29,352 nucleotides of DNA from a virus. Below are positions 14,035 through 21,584 of this stretch, piece by piece; positions within the stretch are counted from its first letter, which is position 1; every line of letters begins with the position of its first letter. The notes under the pieces are model-generated. The model had not been told where the DNA came from. It saw only the letters and a program-made list of their open reading frames with translations, and made no database searches. Position numbers and translations under genes: made by a program. The stretch spans positions 1 to 29,352 of the IMG/VR virus record IMGVR_UViG_3300020595_000140; one strand, 5' to 3'.

Positions 14035-14537
14035 GGGCTATAACTTACATCTTTATCGGGTCTTACATCGTCTTCTGTGTTTGTGTAATACTCAGGAAAC
14101 CTTTGTTTTGTTCCGTTTGTACACAAATATTCTATTAACCTGTTTGAGTAGTAATCAGCATAGTTCTTGTGTTTTGAAGCAATGTAATCAACATCCTCTT
14201 TTGAAGCTGTTTCGGACGTTTCTATTGAGTGCTTATACACACCTGCGTTACTAATACTGTAAGGAGCAAAAGCAAGATACTCAACCATTCCATAATGAAT
14301 AAGTATAGGTCTAATATAGTCCTTTACCAAATTCTTGTAGTCGCTATCAGGCATATTACCTCCGTTATCTATAATTATAGAACTAATCTTTTCATACAAG
14401 TCAGTTCCGAGAAGGTTTTGTATATGTATCTCTTGAGCCAACTGAACGTATTGAAGAAACTTGTTTGAATCAACACTTCCGCTAATAGAGGTGTTTTTTA
14501 CAATATCTTCTTTTGTTATGAAAAGTGCTGTTGCCAT
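14019..14537 (-). CDS. Head-tail connector-like protein (DUF6712 type)
   Basis: A 172-aa helical protein beginning MATALFITKEDIVKNTSISG, with a QLAQEIHIQNLLGTDLYEKI helix pair and YIRPILIHYGMVEYL in the middle. This layout matches DUF6712-like proteins that follow the portal gene in Bacteroidota phages and are thought to be head-completion/connector subunits. Here too it directly follows the portal (1 bp gap). The C-terminus ends YSPWNLR. Role inferred from family and position. Confidence 0.8.
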   Translation of the reverse strand: MATALFITKEDIVKNTSISGSVDSNKFLQYVQLAQEIHIQNLLGTDLYEKISSIIIDNGGNMPDSDYKNLVKDYIRPILIHYGMVEYLAFAPYSISNAGVYKHSIETSETASKEDVDYIASKHKNYADYYSNRLIEYLCTNGTKQRFPEYYTNTEDDVRPDKDVSYSPWNLR

Positions 14538-14538
14538 A

Positions 14539-15771
14539 TTATATGTCTTGTTCTGTTACGTTGCTTGTGTCTATATTCTCGTTTGTTTTCTGACCCGTCT
14601 GTTCCTCTACCTCTTGTTCTGTGATAGCATTCGTCAAGTCTGTAAATTCTAAAGGCTGTAACGTCTTAAAATAAAGCTCTATATCTTCTGTTCCGTTGTA
14701 GTCTAAAACCTTTTCTAGTGCATCAAGAACAACAGTCTGATAAGGTCTAATAACAATGTTATCCATTAACGTTGATGCTGTCTGTAATTCCTCTGCGTTA
14801 TTCCCAAGACCTGTCTGTTCCTTTATGCCGACAATCATCCCTGATACTATTCTATGAGATACCATTAACTTGTTTCTTGATTCGTCTGCTAGGAATTGAT
14901 ACTGTTCAGCAGCGTCACTAAGAACAACAGGCTCTATGCTTGCAGAAAGTTCTTTACTGTCGTTAAATGCCAATATAAATCTACCGCTATTTGAACTACC
15001 TGCAAACTTGTCGTGTATCTGCTTTTCTATATTTAACCTATCTTCCTCAGAAGGAACTCCGTTATTGAAGTTTATAAGCATGCTTGGAGACAGTCCGTTC
15101 TGTATGTTGCTAATATGATAGTTAGCTATTTCTTCTTCTAATTCAGCATATGGCAAACCTCCCTGATACGCAGGTGGTGAATAATAGAAATAACCTGCCT
15201 TGTATGGTTTCACGAAAAGAATCTCTACTTCTTTCTTGCTTCCGTGACCAAATGCAGCGTATCTCTTTGGTTTGTTTTTTCCGACCTTTGACGCTTCTTT
15301 CCAATTAGGGTGATAATAATAACCTTTCACAACTCCATTTACAGCTTCCTCAGTTCTTAACGTTTCAACAGGCATATGTACAAGTGGCATAATCTGCTTA
15401 CCACTCTTTGAGTATATAACCTGAAAAGCACAACCACCAAGCATATAAAAGTCATAGCAAGCTCTCCTTACATCTTCTTTCGGGAACAACTCCTTTATCT
15501 TTTTGTCTAATTCAGAGTTCTTTTCGCTATCAGCAACCTCAAGACCTTTTCCGTAAATCATCTCAACGATACCGTTTATAGAAGCGTTGTTTGTAGGGCT
15601 ACCGTTATATCTGTCGATAAGATACGTATAGTAATCGTTGTCTTCTCCGTAAGAAATCCACTTTTCCCCATAAACCTCAGTTACCTCAGGTCTAACGTGA
15701 GAGTTCATCTGAACAACATGAATCTTACCACTGTCTTTAACCTCTAATTTATCTTCCATTAATTTAGTCAT
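14539..15771 (-). CDS. Portal protein
   Basis: A 410-aa portal protein, which forms the dodecameric ring at the capsid vertex through which DNA is packaged. Evidence: the N-terminal region with WISYGEDNDYYTYLIDRYNG and SPTNNASINGIVEMIYGKG; a central wing-like region containing a PLVHMPVETLRTE loop; and the stem/clip-like region with LMVSHRIVSGMIVGIKEQTG and LQTASTLMDNIVIRPYQTVV, typical of phage_portal proteins. The acidic C-terminus (ITEQEVEEQTGQKTNENID) is probably disordered. It starts at ATG 15771, overlapping the preceding stop by 8 bp. Terminase, its usual neighbour, is not nearby. Confidence 0.88.
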   Translation of the reverse strand: MTKLMEDKLEVKDSGKIHVVQMNSHVRPEVTEVYGEKWISYGEDNDYYTYLIDRYNGSPTNNASINGIVEMIYGKGLEVADSEKNSELDKKIKELFPKEDVRRACYDFYMLGGCAFQVIYSKSGKQIMPLVHMPVETLRTEEAVNGVVKGYYYHPNWKEASKVGKNKPKRYAAFGHGSKKEVEILFVKPYKAGYFYYSPPAYQGGLPYAELEEEIANYHISNIQNGLSPSMLINFNNGVPSEEDRLNIEKQIHDKFAGSSNSGRFILAFNDSKELSASIEPVVLSDAAEQYQFLADESRNKLMVSHRIVSGMIVGIKEQTGLGNNAEELQTASTLMDNIVIRPYQTVVLDALEKVLDYNGTEDIELYFKTLQPLEFTDLTNAITEQEVEEQTGQKTNENIDTSNVTEQDI

Positions 15772-16108
15772 TTATAACAACGTAAGAGTTATCGCTAGTT
15801 TCTGCTTGTATATACTCTCCTTGCTGTATGTTGTACCTGTCGTGAGCTGATTGGTCTGTGCAAATAATAGTATCTCTGTATATCACATCATCAAAATCAG
15901 AAACAATCTCCAATGAATATCTACCACCCTCTATTAAATTAAAAGAAGCGGTAGTAGAGTTGTAGTTCCCATCAACAGAAAAAGAAACAATAATCTCTGT
16001 GCTTGTCCTTGTGTTTTTATCTGTCACAATAATCTTTCCACTCAATACGTCTTGTCTTGGAACGAACCTTATTTCTTGTGGCGATGTAGATGTCGTTAAT
16101 ACTATCAT
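15764..16108 (-). CDS. Small beta-rich structural-region protein (114 aa)
   Basis: A 114-aa protein with alternating strands (MIVLTTSTSPQEIRFVPRQD; TSTEIIVSFSVDG; GGRYSLEIVSDFDDVIYRDT) and a Gln-rich end (IQQGEYIQAETSDNSYVVIND). Similar short beta proteins occur beside portal genes in flavobacterial phages and may decorate or complete the head. It is the first gene after a strong terminator (16149-16173) and its ATG directly abuts the repeated 17-bp late motif (16109-16124), so it heads the portal-to-lysis block. Confidence 0.7.
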   Translation of the reverse strand: MIVLTTSTSPQEIRFVPRQDVLSGKIIVTDKNTRTSTEIIVSFSVDGNYNSTTASFNLIEGGRYSLEIVSDFDDVIYRDTIICTDQSAHDRYNIQQGEYIQAETSDNSYVVIND

Positions 16109-16124
16109 ATACTAAATTAACTAA
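16109..16124 (-). promoter_or_regulatory. Repeated late motif, copy at the head of the portal block
   Basis: Read on the - strand, TTAGTTAATTTAGTAT runs directly into the ATG at 16108. It is preceded by ACAAAAAACA and, about 25 bp further upstream, the terminator hairpin at 16154-16173. The same 16-17 bp occur at 18261-18277 and 27613-27628. It contains TAATTTAG, one mismatch from the Bacteroidota -7 box. It could be a late promoter with a leaderless or near-leaderless transcript, or a translation or boundary element. Confidence 0.5.
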
Positions 16125-16148
16125 GGTTATGTTTTTTGTTTTTAAGCT

Positions 16149-16173
16149 AAAAAAGGGCAGCATAAGCCACCCT
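16149..16173 (-). terminator. Rho-independent terminator after the tail-tube-like gene
   Basis: On the - strand AGGGTGGC, loop TTAT, GCTGCCCT form an 8-bp stem (6 Watson-Crick and 2 G-U pairs; + strand 16154-16173) followed by TTTTTT (16149-16154). It closes the scaffold-capsid-tube block before the portal block. Confidence 0.85.
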
Positions 16174-16200
16174 CTTTCGTTATCCAAAAATCAACACCCA

Positions 16201-16749
16201 TTAAGGTTCTCTTTGTGTTCCTCCTGTTGCAGCACCTGCAATAGTATCTAAGAATCCAGCAACACTTAAAGAAGGGTCAACGAAGTTAGCGTAAGCAATC
16301 TCGTTACCTGTCAACGTCAAAGTATATCCGTTAAGGTCGTTCATTGCTGTTCCTGTCACCGCTGTTCCTCCTGTTACATCAGTACCATTCTCTAGTCCAA
16401 CACACATAACGTTACCCATATAGTCCTCTACAAAGACATGAGGTTGACCGTAAGCCATTAACTTCAATTCTTTATTATCTTCTTTTGTTAACTTTGTAAA
16501 AGTCAAGTTCAACACTTGCTCATAGAAAGTTGTTCCATTCTCAACAGATGAATTTACGTTCTGTGTCAGCTCAGAAGAACCTTTAATATCGTACTCGTAA
16601 TATGTAAACGTTCCTGAGATGCCAGATATTTCGTCATCTGTTAGAGTTACGTCCCCGAGGTCACCGAAGTCAACGAAATAAGCCTTTCTTAGTCCACCAA
16701 CTGCGTCTTTACAGGCTTTTTTTCTACCTGAACTTAAAATACAACTCAT
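16201..16749 (-). CDS. Probable tail tube / major tail protein
   Basis: A 182-aa beta-rich protein starting MSCILSSGRKKACKDAVGGL then RKAYFVDFGDL. It has a TFTYYEYDIKGSSELTQNVN segment, ENGTTFYEQVLNLTF and a Gly/Thr-rich C-terminal part (GTDVTGGTAVTGTAMNDLNG). An MSC-x-L-x-SGR-x-x-x-CKD start is shared by structural proteins of Bacteroidota phages usually interpreted as tail tube subunits. Its place after the major capsid gene, flanked by two hairpin terminators, fits an abundant virion protein with its own transcript level. A head decoration role is the main alternative. Confidence 0.65.
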   Translation of the reverse strand: MSCILSSGRKKACKDAVGGLRKAYFVDFGDLGDVTLTDDEISGISGTFTYYEYDIKGSSELTQNVNSSVENGTTFYEQVLNLTFTKLTKEDNKELKLMAYGQPHVFVEDYMGNVMCVGLENGTDVTGGTAVTGTAMNDLNGYTLTLTGNEIAYANFVDPSLSVAGFLDTIAGAATGGTQREP

Positions 16750-16772
16750 ATTATTATTTTTTTATAGTTATT

Positions 16773-16799
16773 AAAAAAGGGCAGGCAGAACCCACCCTT
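16773..16799 (-). terminator. Hairpin terminator after the major capsid gene
   Basis: On the - strand AAGGG (16799-16795) pairs with CCCTT (16781-16777), with an inner GG/CC pairing, followed by TTTTTT (16778-16773). It lies between the capsid stop (16825) and the next start (16749). It is probably a partial terminator that sets the capsid to tail-tube ratio. Confidence 0.65.
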
Positions 16800-16824
16800 C
16801 TATCTTTAATCAAATACTAGACTA

Positions 16825-17787
16825 CTAGTTTACTCCATTTACAATACCGTAAGTTATGATTTCCTCAGGAATACCATAATTTACTGTTGCAGTCCATCTC
16901 ATTGCGATACGAACGTTTTGAGACAAGTCAGTATCTTCCATGTCTTTCACTTTCAAAGAAGTTTGGTCAGACATAAGACCTGTTCCGAACCACAAGTTAG
17001 AACTTCTTGCTGCGATACACACGTTTGAAGGCAATCCGTTTGCTACGAATAATCTAAACCCTTCAAATACAACAGGTGCAATTGTTTGGTTTGAACCTTT
17101 ATCCATGAAACCTGCTGCTCCTTGACCGTTTGCTGCAAATCCACCCAAAGAACGGATATAAGCTCTGTAAACATTCTCAGGAATATAGATAGCAAAATCT
17201 TCTTTTCCTATGATTGCTTGGTTTGTTGAAACAGCAGCGTCAACAATCTTACCTAGCTCGGCAACAACGTTTGTTGCGTCAATAGTCGTACCTGTAACTT
17301 CGTTTGCAGCAGGAAGGTTAGCGTCGTTCTCTAAGAGTTTCTTGAATCCGTCGTACTCACCGCTGTTTGCGCTGTCTCCTTGCCAAAGGATTCTCTCATT
17401 TTCTTCTGCTACCTGCGAGATAACACGAGCAACAAGGTAAGACTCGAAGTCAGGTGGTAAGTTGTCCCAAGCAGACATACCCATTGAGATAGCTTCCCAA
17501 TCGCTTCTAAAGTCTTGCTTACATAATTCCATGTTTACTTGGAACTCATCAGGCTCTAAGTAACGCTCCGTAAGAGTCACAGAAGATGTAGGGTCGAAAT
17601 CACAAGTTCCTGCCTTGATAAGGTCAGAACCAACAGCCATCTGTTTGATAACCTCTTTGTATTTTACATTTGAATGAACCGAAACACCTCCGTTGCGAAT
17701 GGTATTTGCGCTCAATAACGCAGTAGAGATGTACCCTCTTAGTTTTTCACCTGCGTAAGTAGTTGTAATGCTAGTTGTAGTTGCCAT
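16825..17787 (-). CDS. Major capsid protein (HK97 fold)
   Basis: A 320-aa major capsid protein. The N-terminus (MATTTSITTTYAGEKLRGYI then STALLSANTIRNGGVSVHSN) and the E-loop/A-domain pattern KQMAVGSDLIKAGTCDFDPT, AELGKIVDAAVSTNQAIIGK, DFAIYIPENVYRAYIRSLGG, VVFEGFRLFVANGLPSN and NVRIAMRWTATVNYGIPEEI are typical of capsid proteins in Bacteroidota phages. It follows the scaffold gene and lies downstream of the XkdF-like protease. There is no long N-terminal delta domain, consistent with the separate scaffold. Codon choice and lack of overlaps suit a highly expressed gene. Confidence 0.88.
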   Translation of the reverse strand: MATTTSITTTYAGEKLRGYISTALLSANTIRNGGVSVHSNVKYKEVIKQMAVGSDLIKAGTCDFDPTSSVTLTERYLEPDEFQVNMELCKQDFRSDWEAISMGMSAWDNLPPDFESYLVARVISQVAEENERILWQGDSANSGEYDGFKKLLENDANLPAANEVTGTTIDATNVVAELGKIVDAAVSTNQAIIGKEDFAIYIPENVYRAYIRSLGGFAANGQGAAGFMDKGSNQTIAPVVFEGFRLFVANGLPSNVCIAARSSNLWFGTGLMSDQTSLKVKDMEDTDLSQNVRIAMRWTATVNYGIPEEIITYGIVNGVN

Positions 17788-17798
17788 ATTTTATAATC

Positions 17799-18239
17799 TT
17801 AATTAAATTTATTTAGTGATTCCATAACGAAGTCAGCAGTCACTCTTGGTCTGTTTTTTCCGTATTGAAATGATTTTTGTTTTTCTTCCTTTACCTCAGG
17901 CGAGTGAACGATAGCATCTGCCGAAGGTTGCGCTGATAACTCAACAACTTTCTCAGAAATCTCTTCTCTCTCTTTTTCAACATCTTGAACAAAGCCCTTC
18001 ATAATTTCAGAAAGCTCGGTCTTGTAAGACTCAAAATCCTCTTTTGTAATGTAGTCAACTTCTTTTGAAAGCTCTACCTTTTCCTCTGCTTCAACCTCAA
18101 CAGCCTCAGCTTCTGTTTCAACTTGAGAAAGCTCCACTTCGGCTATCTCTTCTTTTACAGTATCTTCCTTTTTGCCAATAGATGACAATTTAGTCAAGAT
18201 CTCTTGCAAAATACTTTTTTCTTCTTGCTTATTATCCAT
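17799..18239 (-). CDS. Probable head scaffold protein
   Basis: A 146-aa, highly acidic, helical protein. Predicted coiled coil covers much of residues 1-100 (EEEIAEVELSQVETEAEAV-like segments), followed by a Pro/Ser-rich stretch and a basic end (SFQYGKNRPRVTADFVMESL). Position between protease and capsid, size and composition all fit a scaffold. It carries four copies of the tetrapeptide x-ELS (VELS 35-38, 55-58 and 99-102; TELS 74-77), which also occurs in the protease and may be a cleavage signal. Its start lies 21 bp after a copy of the 17-bp late motif. Confidence 0.75.
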   Translation of the reverse strand: MDNKQEEKSILQEILTKLSSIGKKEDTVKEEIAEVELSQVETEAEAVEVEAEEKVELSKEVDYITKEDFESYKTELSEIMKGFVQDVEKEREEISEKVVELSAQPSADAIVHSPEVKEEKQKSFQYGKNRPRVTADFVMESLNKFN

Positions 18240-18260
18240 AAAAAATATTTGATTATTCGC

Positions 18261-18277
18261 TATACTAAATTAACTAA
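18261..18277 (-). promoter_or_regulatory. Repeated late motif, copy at the head of the scaffold-capsid block
   Basis: On the - strand TTAGTTAATTTAGTATA lies 21 bp upstream of the scaffold ATG, in a 60-bp gap after the 59-aa gene. It is preceded by ACAAAAAACAAACA, closely matching ACAAAAAACATAACC in the copy at 16109. Of the three copies this is the only one with room for a normal 5' leader, so it is the best place to map a transcript start. Confidence 0.55.
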
Positions 18278-18299
18278 TGTTTGTTTTTTGTCGTGTTTT

Positions 18300-18479
18300 C
18301 TAGTTTCTAACTATCGTTCTAACCTCGTTTTCATTGGTCTTAACGGATTCTGAACCATCTTCTAAGCTACCTATACCTTGAGCGTAAATCTCTCCGTTGC
18401 AGCACTCCTGAGAGTAGCTTCCGTCTTTACACATACAGACCTTTCCTGTTTTACTTGGTTGACTTTTCTTTTTTCTCAT
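18300..18479 (-). CDS. Small Cys-rich phage protein (CxCxDGxYS...CC type)
   Basis: A 59-aa protein with KVCMCKDGSYSQECCNGEIY, then AQGIGSLED, then a polar C-terminus (EVRTIVRN). This CxCKDGxYSxxCC-x-G-(x)n-QGIG pattern is common in the structural regions of Bacteroidota phages and prophages. The four cysteines could bind zinc or form disulfides. Coupled to the protease gene by ATGA (18476-18479). A minor head or tail component is likely; function unknown. Confidence 0.8.
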   Translation of the reverse strand: MRKKKSQPSKTGKVCMCKDGSYSQECCNGEIYAQGIGSLEDGSESVKTNENEVRTIVRN

Positions 18480-19075
18480 AGCTCTTTTATTTTGTCTTCG
18501 ATTGCTTTTCTTAAAACATCTATGATGCTCTCTTCTTCTTTTACCTCGGATAATTCAGTTCTTCCGCTAAATAAAGCTTCTATGCTAAATCCTTTTACCT
18601 TTCCTGTTTTTACATAGTCATTCCATATCTCGTCGTTATCAACTTTCATTGAAACCATCCAACTTCCAACAGGTGCTTTTATGCCGAAAGCTCTTGATTT
18701 GTCATGCACATCGTTCTCAATTAACCAAGACTCAACAACTGTCTGTCCTGACAACTTTATTTCATGCTCAAGAGTTGAGTTTCCTTGATTGCTCTTTTCT
18801 AAGAATAACTGAGAAGCTCTTGCAATGGTTTCTTTTGAGAATTTTATCTGATAATAACCATCTTCGTTCTTTCTAAGAATCTTTTTCTCGGGAACAAGCA
18901 CGGCACCCATAAGAATTCTTCTTTCCTCGTCTATACTTGATAACTCAACTTCTTGTGGTTCTTCCGACAAAGCAACAAACTCTTCTTCTATTGCTGGTGT
19001 GTCCGTAAGAGACAACGCTTCCACAACTCCTGACCAATCTTTGCTTTCATCAATAATCATTTCTACTACTTTCAT
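18476..19075 (-). CDS. XkdF-like prohead serine protease
   Basis: A 199-aa protein matching the XkdF-like putative phage serine protease family. The core runs ILMGAVLVPEKKILRKNEDG, YYQIKFSKETIARA, STLEHEIKLSG (candidate catalytic His104), VVESWLIENDVHDKSRAFGI, APVGSWMVSMKVDNDEIWND (Ser138 or Ser142) and VKGFSIEALFSG (Ser164). Short acidic extensions at both ends contain LS-type motifs (EALS 19-22, VALS 34-37, VELS 43-46, TELS 172-175) like those in the scaffold, suggesting self-processing. It precedes scaffold and capsid, as expected for the head maturation protease. Which serine is catalytic cannot be settled here. Confidence 0.85.
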   Translation of the reverse strand: MKVVEMIIDESKDWSGVVEALSLTDTPAIEEEFVALSEEPQEVELSSIDEERRILMGAVLVPEKKILRKNEDGYYQIKFSKETIARASQLFLEKSNQGNSTLEHEIKLSGQTVVESWLIENDVHDKSRAFGIKAPVGSWMVSMKVDNDEIWNDYVKTGKVKGFSIEALFSGRTELSEVKEEESIIDVLRKAIEDKIKEL

Positions 19076-19087
19076 AATTTTCTATTT

Positions 19088-21448
19088 TTATAATTCTGCA
19101 CTACTTCTTATGTTTCTATCTAACGCTTGTTTTGTTGTTATATCTGAACTAACTACATACGCTCGTAATGGTTCTTTTTCAGTACTTCCAATGGCTTCTG
19201 CTAACTGATTAACGCCCGTACTTCCGATGATGTTGAAGTCGGGTGGTTGGACTGTTGTAGCTCCTGCTCCACCTCCCGAAGCTCCGCCTCCACCTCCGCC
19301 TATACTTGACGCTTGACCTATGCCTGCTGCTGTTATATTTGCAATAGCTACACCTGCGCTAACCTTCGTTCTTCCGACGTCTTTTGCCATTAATAAGTTG
19401 TCAGTCAACTTTGCAGGGTTTGGTTTTGGCACACCTAACGCTGCTGCAAAAGGAGAAAGAGACGGTATTGCTTTATTTGCAGCTATCCTTTTAGCTATCG
19501 AAGCATTTGCTTCAACAACAACTTTTGCAACAGCAGCTCCTTTATCGATTGCTAGAGCAGCTTTTTGTATTCCTTCGTTTTCACCAGCAATAGAAGATAA
19601 TATACCACTAAGACCGCTTACCCAGCTAATATATTCTCTGTTTATTCTTTGTTTTTCATCTACTACATATTGCTCGTAAGCAAGTTCAAAATCTCTTTTC
19701 TGCATTGTAGAGTCGTAATACGCTTGTTCAGCTTCAAACCTTTCTCTACTACCCTCTTCTGTTGTTTCAAGCAGTCTTTTTTGGTAATCTATCTCGTTCT
19801 GTATTCTTGCTTGTTGAGCTGTCATTAACTCGTCTGACAGAAAAGCACCTTCCGAACCAAGACCTATATCCCTACCTAACTCGTCTCTTTCTAGCTGCTC
19901 TTTTTCGGCTCTAGCTCTCTCGGCTCTTCTCCTTGTTAAAAGAGTGTTTTCCGCATCTGCAACAGCTTCTATTTGCTTTATGACGTATTTAGACTCCTTT
20001 CTTTTAGCTTTTATAGTTTCGCTTGACTGTCTCTTGGCTTCTGTTATTGATTTATCAATTGCATCTACGTCAACCCCCTTTTCTTTTTTTCTTAGCTTTT
20101 GCTTCTCTATAAAATCATTTAACCTGATACGCTCTTTCTCTTCAAAGTTCTTTAAGGTTAGTTCAAGGTCTCTTTTTGCGAACTCTGCTTTTTGAGCTAT
20201 AAGCTCTTCCTCTGTCTTCACTTCAGATTTTTTAGATTCTTGCTCGTACCTCTCTCTTATTTTGGTTAAGTCTAGTAGCCCCTCTTTAAAGGTTTTTCTT
20301 GATTGTTTTCTCTTACTTTCTTCGTCTACTTTATCGCTTTCTAGTAAAAGGCCTTTCCTAAGCTCTCCAATTCTTTCAAGTATAGGGTCTGCTCTTTTAT
20401 CCACCTCCTTAGAGTAATTATCAAAAACACCTAACAACTCCTTTGTTCCTAGTTCATACTCTTTTACACTAACGCCTATGCCGACAGCTACACCTGTTGC
20501 ACCTGTTCTAGTTGTTCTTTCTCCTTGCTCTTTTAGGAATTTTCTTGCAGCTTCCGACCTTTTTTCTAGGTCATCTATCTCTGCTATCGACTGTAACTCT
20601 GATTGCTTTAGCAGTAGTTTAGAGTTTTCTTGAACTAACTTATCTATCTCTATCCTTGATACTTGAGATAAAACATACTCGTCAACCTTCTTCCTTACTT
20701 CATCTAGGTTGTTTCCGTACTCTAAATCCTCTTCTTTCAGAGAAGGTACTAAATTTATTAACTCCTGAACAGCAACAGCTCTTTCTTCTTCGGAAGCAGA
20801 AACATCTTCAATAACATTAATGTACTCTCTTGCGACTATTGCGCTCGCCTCTGTCTCCGAGGTCAATTCTTTTAATTCTTCTCTGAATTCCCTGAGTTTA
20901 CTATTAACACTCCCTAATCCTTCAATCCAATTCTGAAACCACTCAGACTGTATTGCGGCTAAAACAATCTGAAAAGCTGTCATTATACCAATAACACCTT
21001 TCATTTGACCGAACAACTCCTTGAATCCGTCTGACATTGTTCTTCCGCTATTCTTTACGTTTGTAGCAAAAATACCAAATAAAGTACCTAGCTGAGATAA
21101 GTTGTTTCCAACCCCACGAATACCGTACGGTAAATCCGAAACAGTACGACCAAATTCCGTAACAATAGCACCTGAAAGACCTGCTGTTGTTTTCATCTGG
21201 TTTAAACTCTCTGTAACCTCTTCTGTTGAGTTTGCTAGCTTTATATTTTCAACAGCAAGTTTTCTGTTTATCTTTCTTTGAAGCTCTGTCTGAACATTTA
21301 TCTCTGCAACCTTTTTAGCCTCGTCAGATAGCTCGTAGTTGAGTTTTTTTGTTGCAGCAGTTAACTTGTCAACTTCCCTCGTGACTCTTGGAACAGCATC
21401 TCCTGTCTGTTTTACTTCTAGTTCTACTAAAACCTTTTTAGTTGCCAT
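19088..21448 (-). CDS. Tape measure protein
   Basis: A 786-aa tape measure protein. The N-terminus (KVLVELEVKQTGDAVPRVTR) and the region to about residue 180 are helical with hydrophobic segments (MKGVIGIMTAFQIVLAAIQS). A long, highly charged coiled-coil centre follows (about 250-600, many KEE/RAE runs). The C-terminus is Ala/Gly-rich (ASSIGGGGGGASGGGAGATT) and ends with PPDFNIIGSTGVNQLAEAIG and AYVVSSDITTKQALDRNIRS, a tail I recognise from Bacteroidota phage tape measures. By the rule of thumb of about 0.15 nm per residue, the tail would be roughly 120 nm, typical of a siphovirus. No sheath gene is visible, which agrees. Confidence 0.9.
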   Translation of the reverse strand: MATKKVLVELEVKQTGDAVPRVTREVDKLTAATKKLNYELSDEAKKVAEINVQTELQRKINRKLAVENIKLANSTEEVTESLNQMKTTAGLSGAIVTEFGRTVSDLPYGIRGVGNNLSQLGTLFGIFATNVKNSGRTMSDGFKELFGQMKGVIGIMTAFQIVLAAIQSEWFQNWIEGLGSVNSKLREFREELKELTSETEASAIVAREYINVIEDVSASEEERAVAVQELINLVPSLKEEDLEYGNNLDEVRKKVDEYVLSQVSRIEIDKLVQENSKLLLKQSELQSIAEIDDLEKRSEAARKFLKEQGERTTRTGATGVAVGIGVSVKEYELGTKELLGVFDNYSKEVDKRADPILERIGELRKGLLLESDKVDEESKRKQSRKTFKEGLLDLTKIRERYEQESKKSEVKTEEELIAQKAEFAKRDLELTLKNFEEKERIRLNDFIEKQKLRKKEKGVDVDAIDKSITEAKRQSSETIKAKRKESKYVIKQIEAVADAENTLLTRRRAERARAEKEQLERDELGRDIGLGSEGAFLSDELMTAQQARIQNEIDYQKRLLETTEEGSRERFEAEQAYYDSTMQKRDFELAYEQYVVDEKQRINREYISWVSGLSGILSSIAGENEGIQKAALAIDKGAAVAKVVVEANASIAKRIAANKAIPSLSPFAAALGVPKPNPAKLTDNLLMAKDVGRTKVSAGVAIANITAAGIGQASSIGGGGGGASGGGAGATTVQPPDFNIIGSTGVNQLAEAIGSTEKEPLRAYVVSSDITTKQALDRNIRSSAEL

Positions 21449-21584
21449 GTCCTAATCTTTTTCCTTGTTCGTATGCTTGTTTAAAACTCTTTGGTATAGC
21501 GTATTTGCCCTTTGCTATCTCTATGTTTTCAGAGACACCGTAGAACTCGCTTATTTTCAATATTTCTAATACTTCTTTTATCAT
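21438..21584 (-). CDS. Small protein between hub and tape measure genes (48 aa)
   Basis: ATG at 21584 is coupled to the hub gene stop by ATGA (21581-21584) and the 48-aa frame ends inside the tape measure start (overlap 21438-21448). The peptide opens MIKEVLEILKISEFYGVSEN and has AKGKYAIPKSFKQAYEQGKR. Both ends fit the neighbouring genes exactly, supporting a real gene that links translation of hub and tape measure. Function unknown. Confidence 0.7.
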   Translation of the reverse strand: MIKEVLEILKISEFYGVSENIEIAKGKYAIPKSFKQAYEQGKRLGHGN

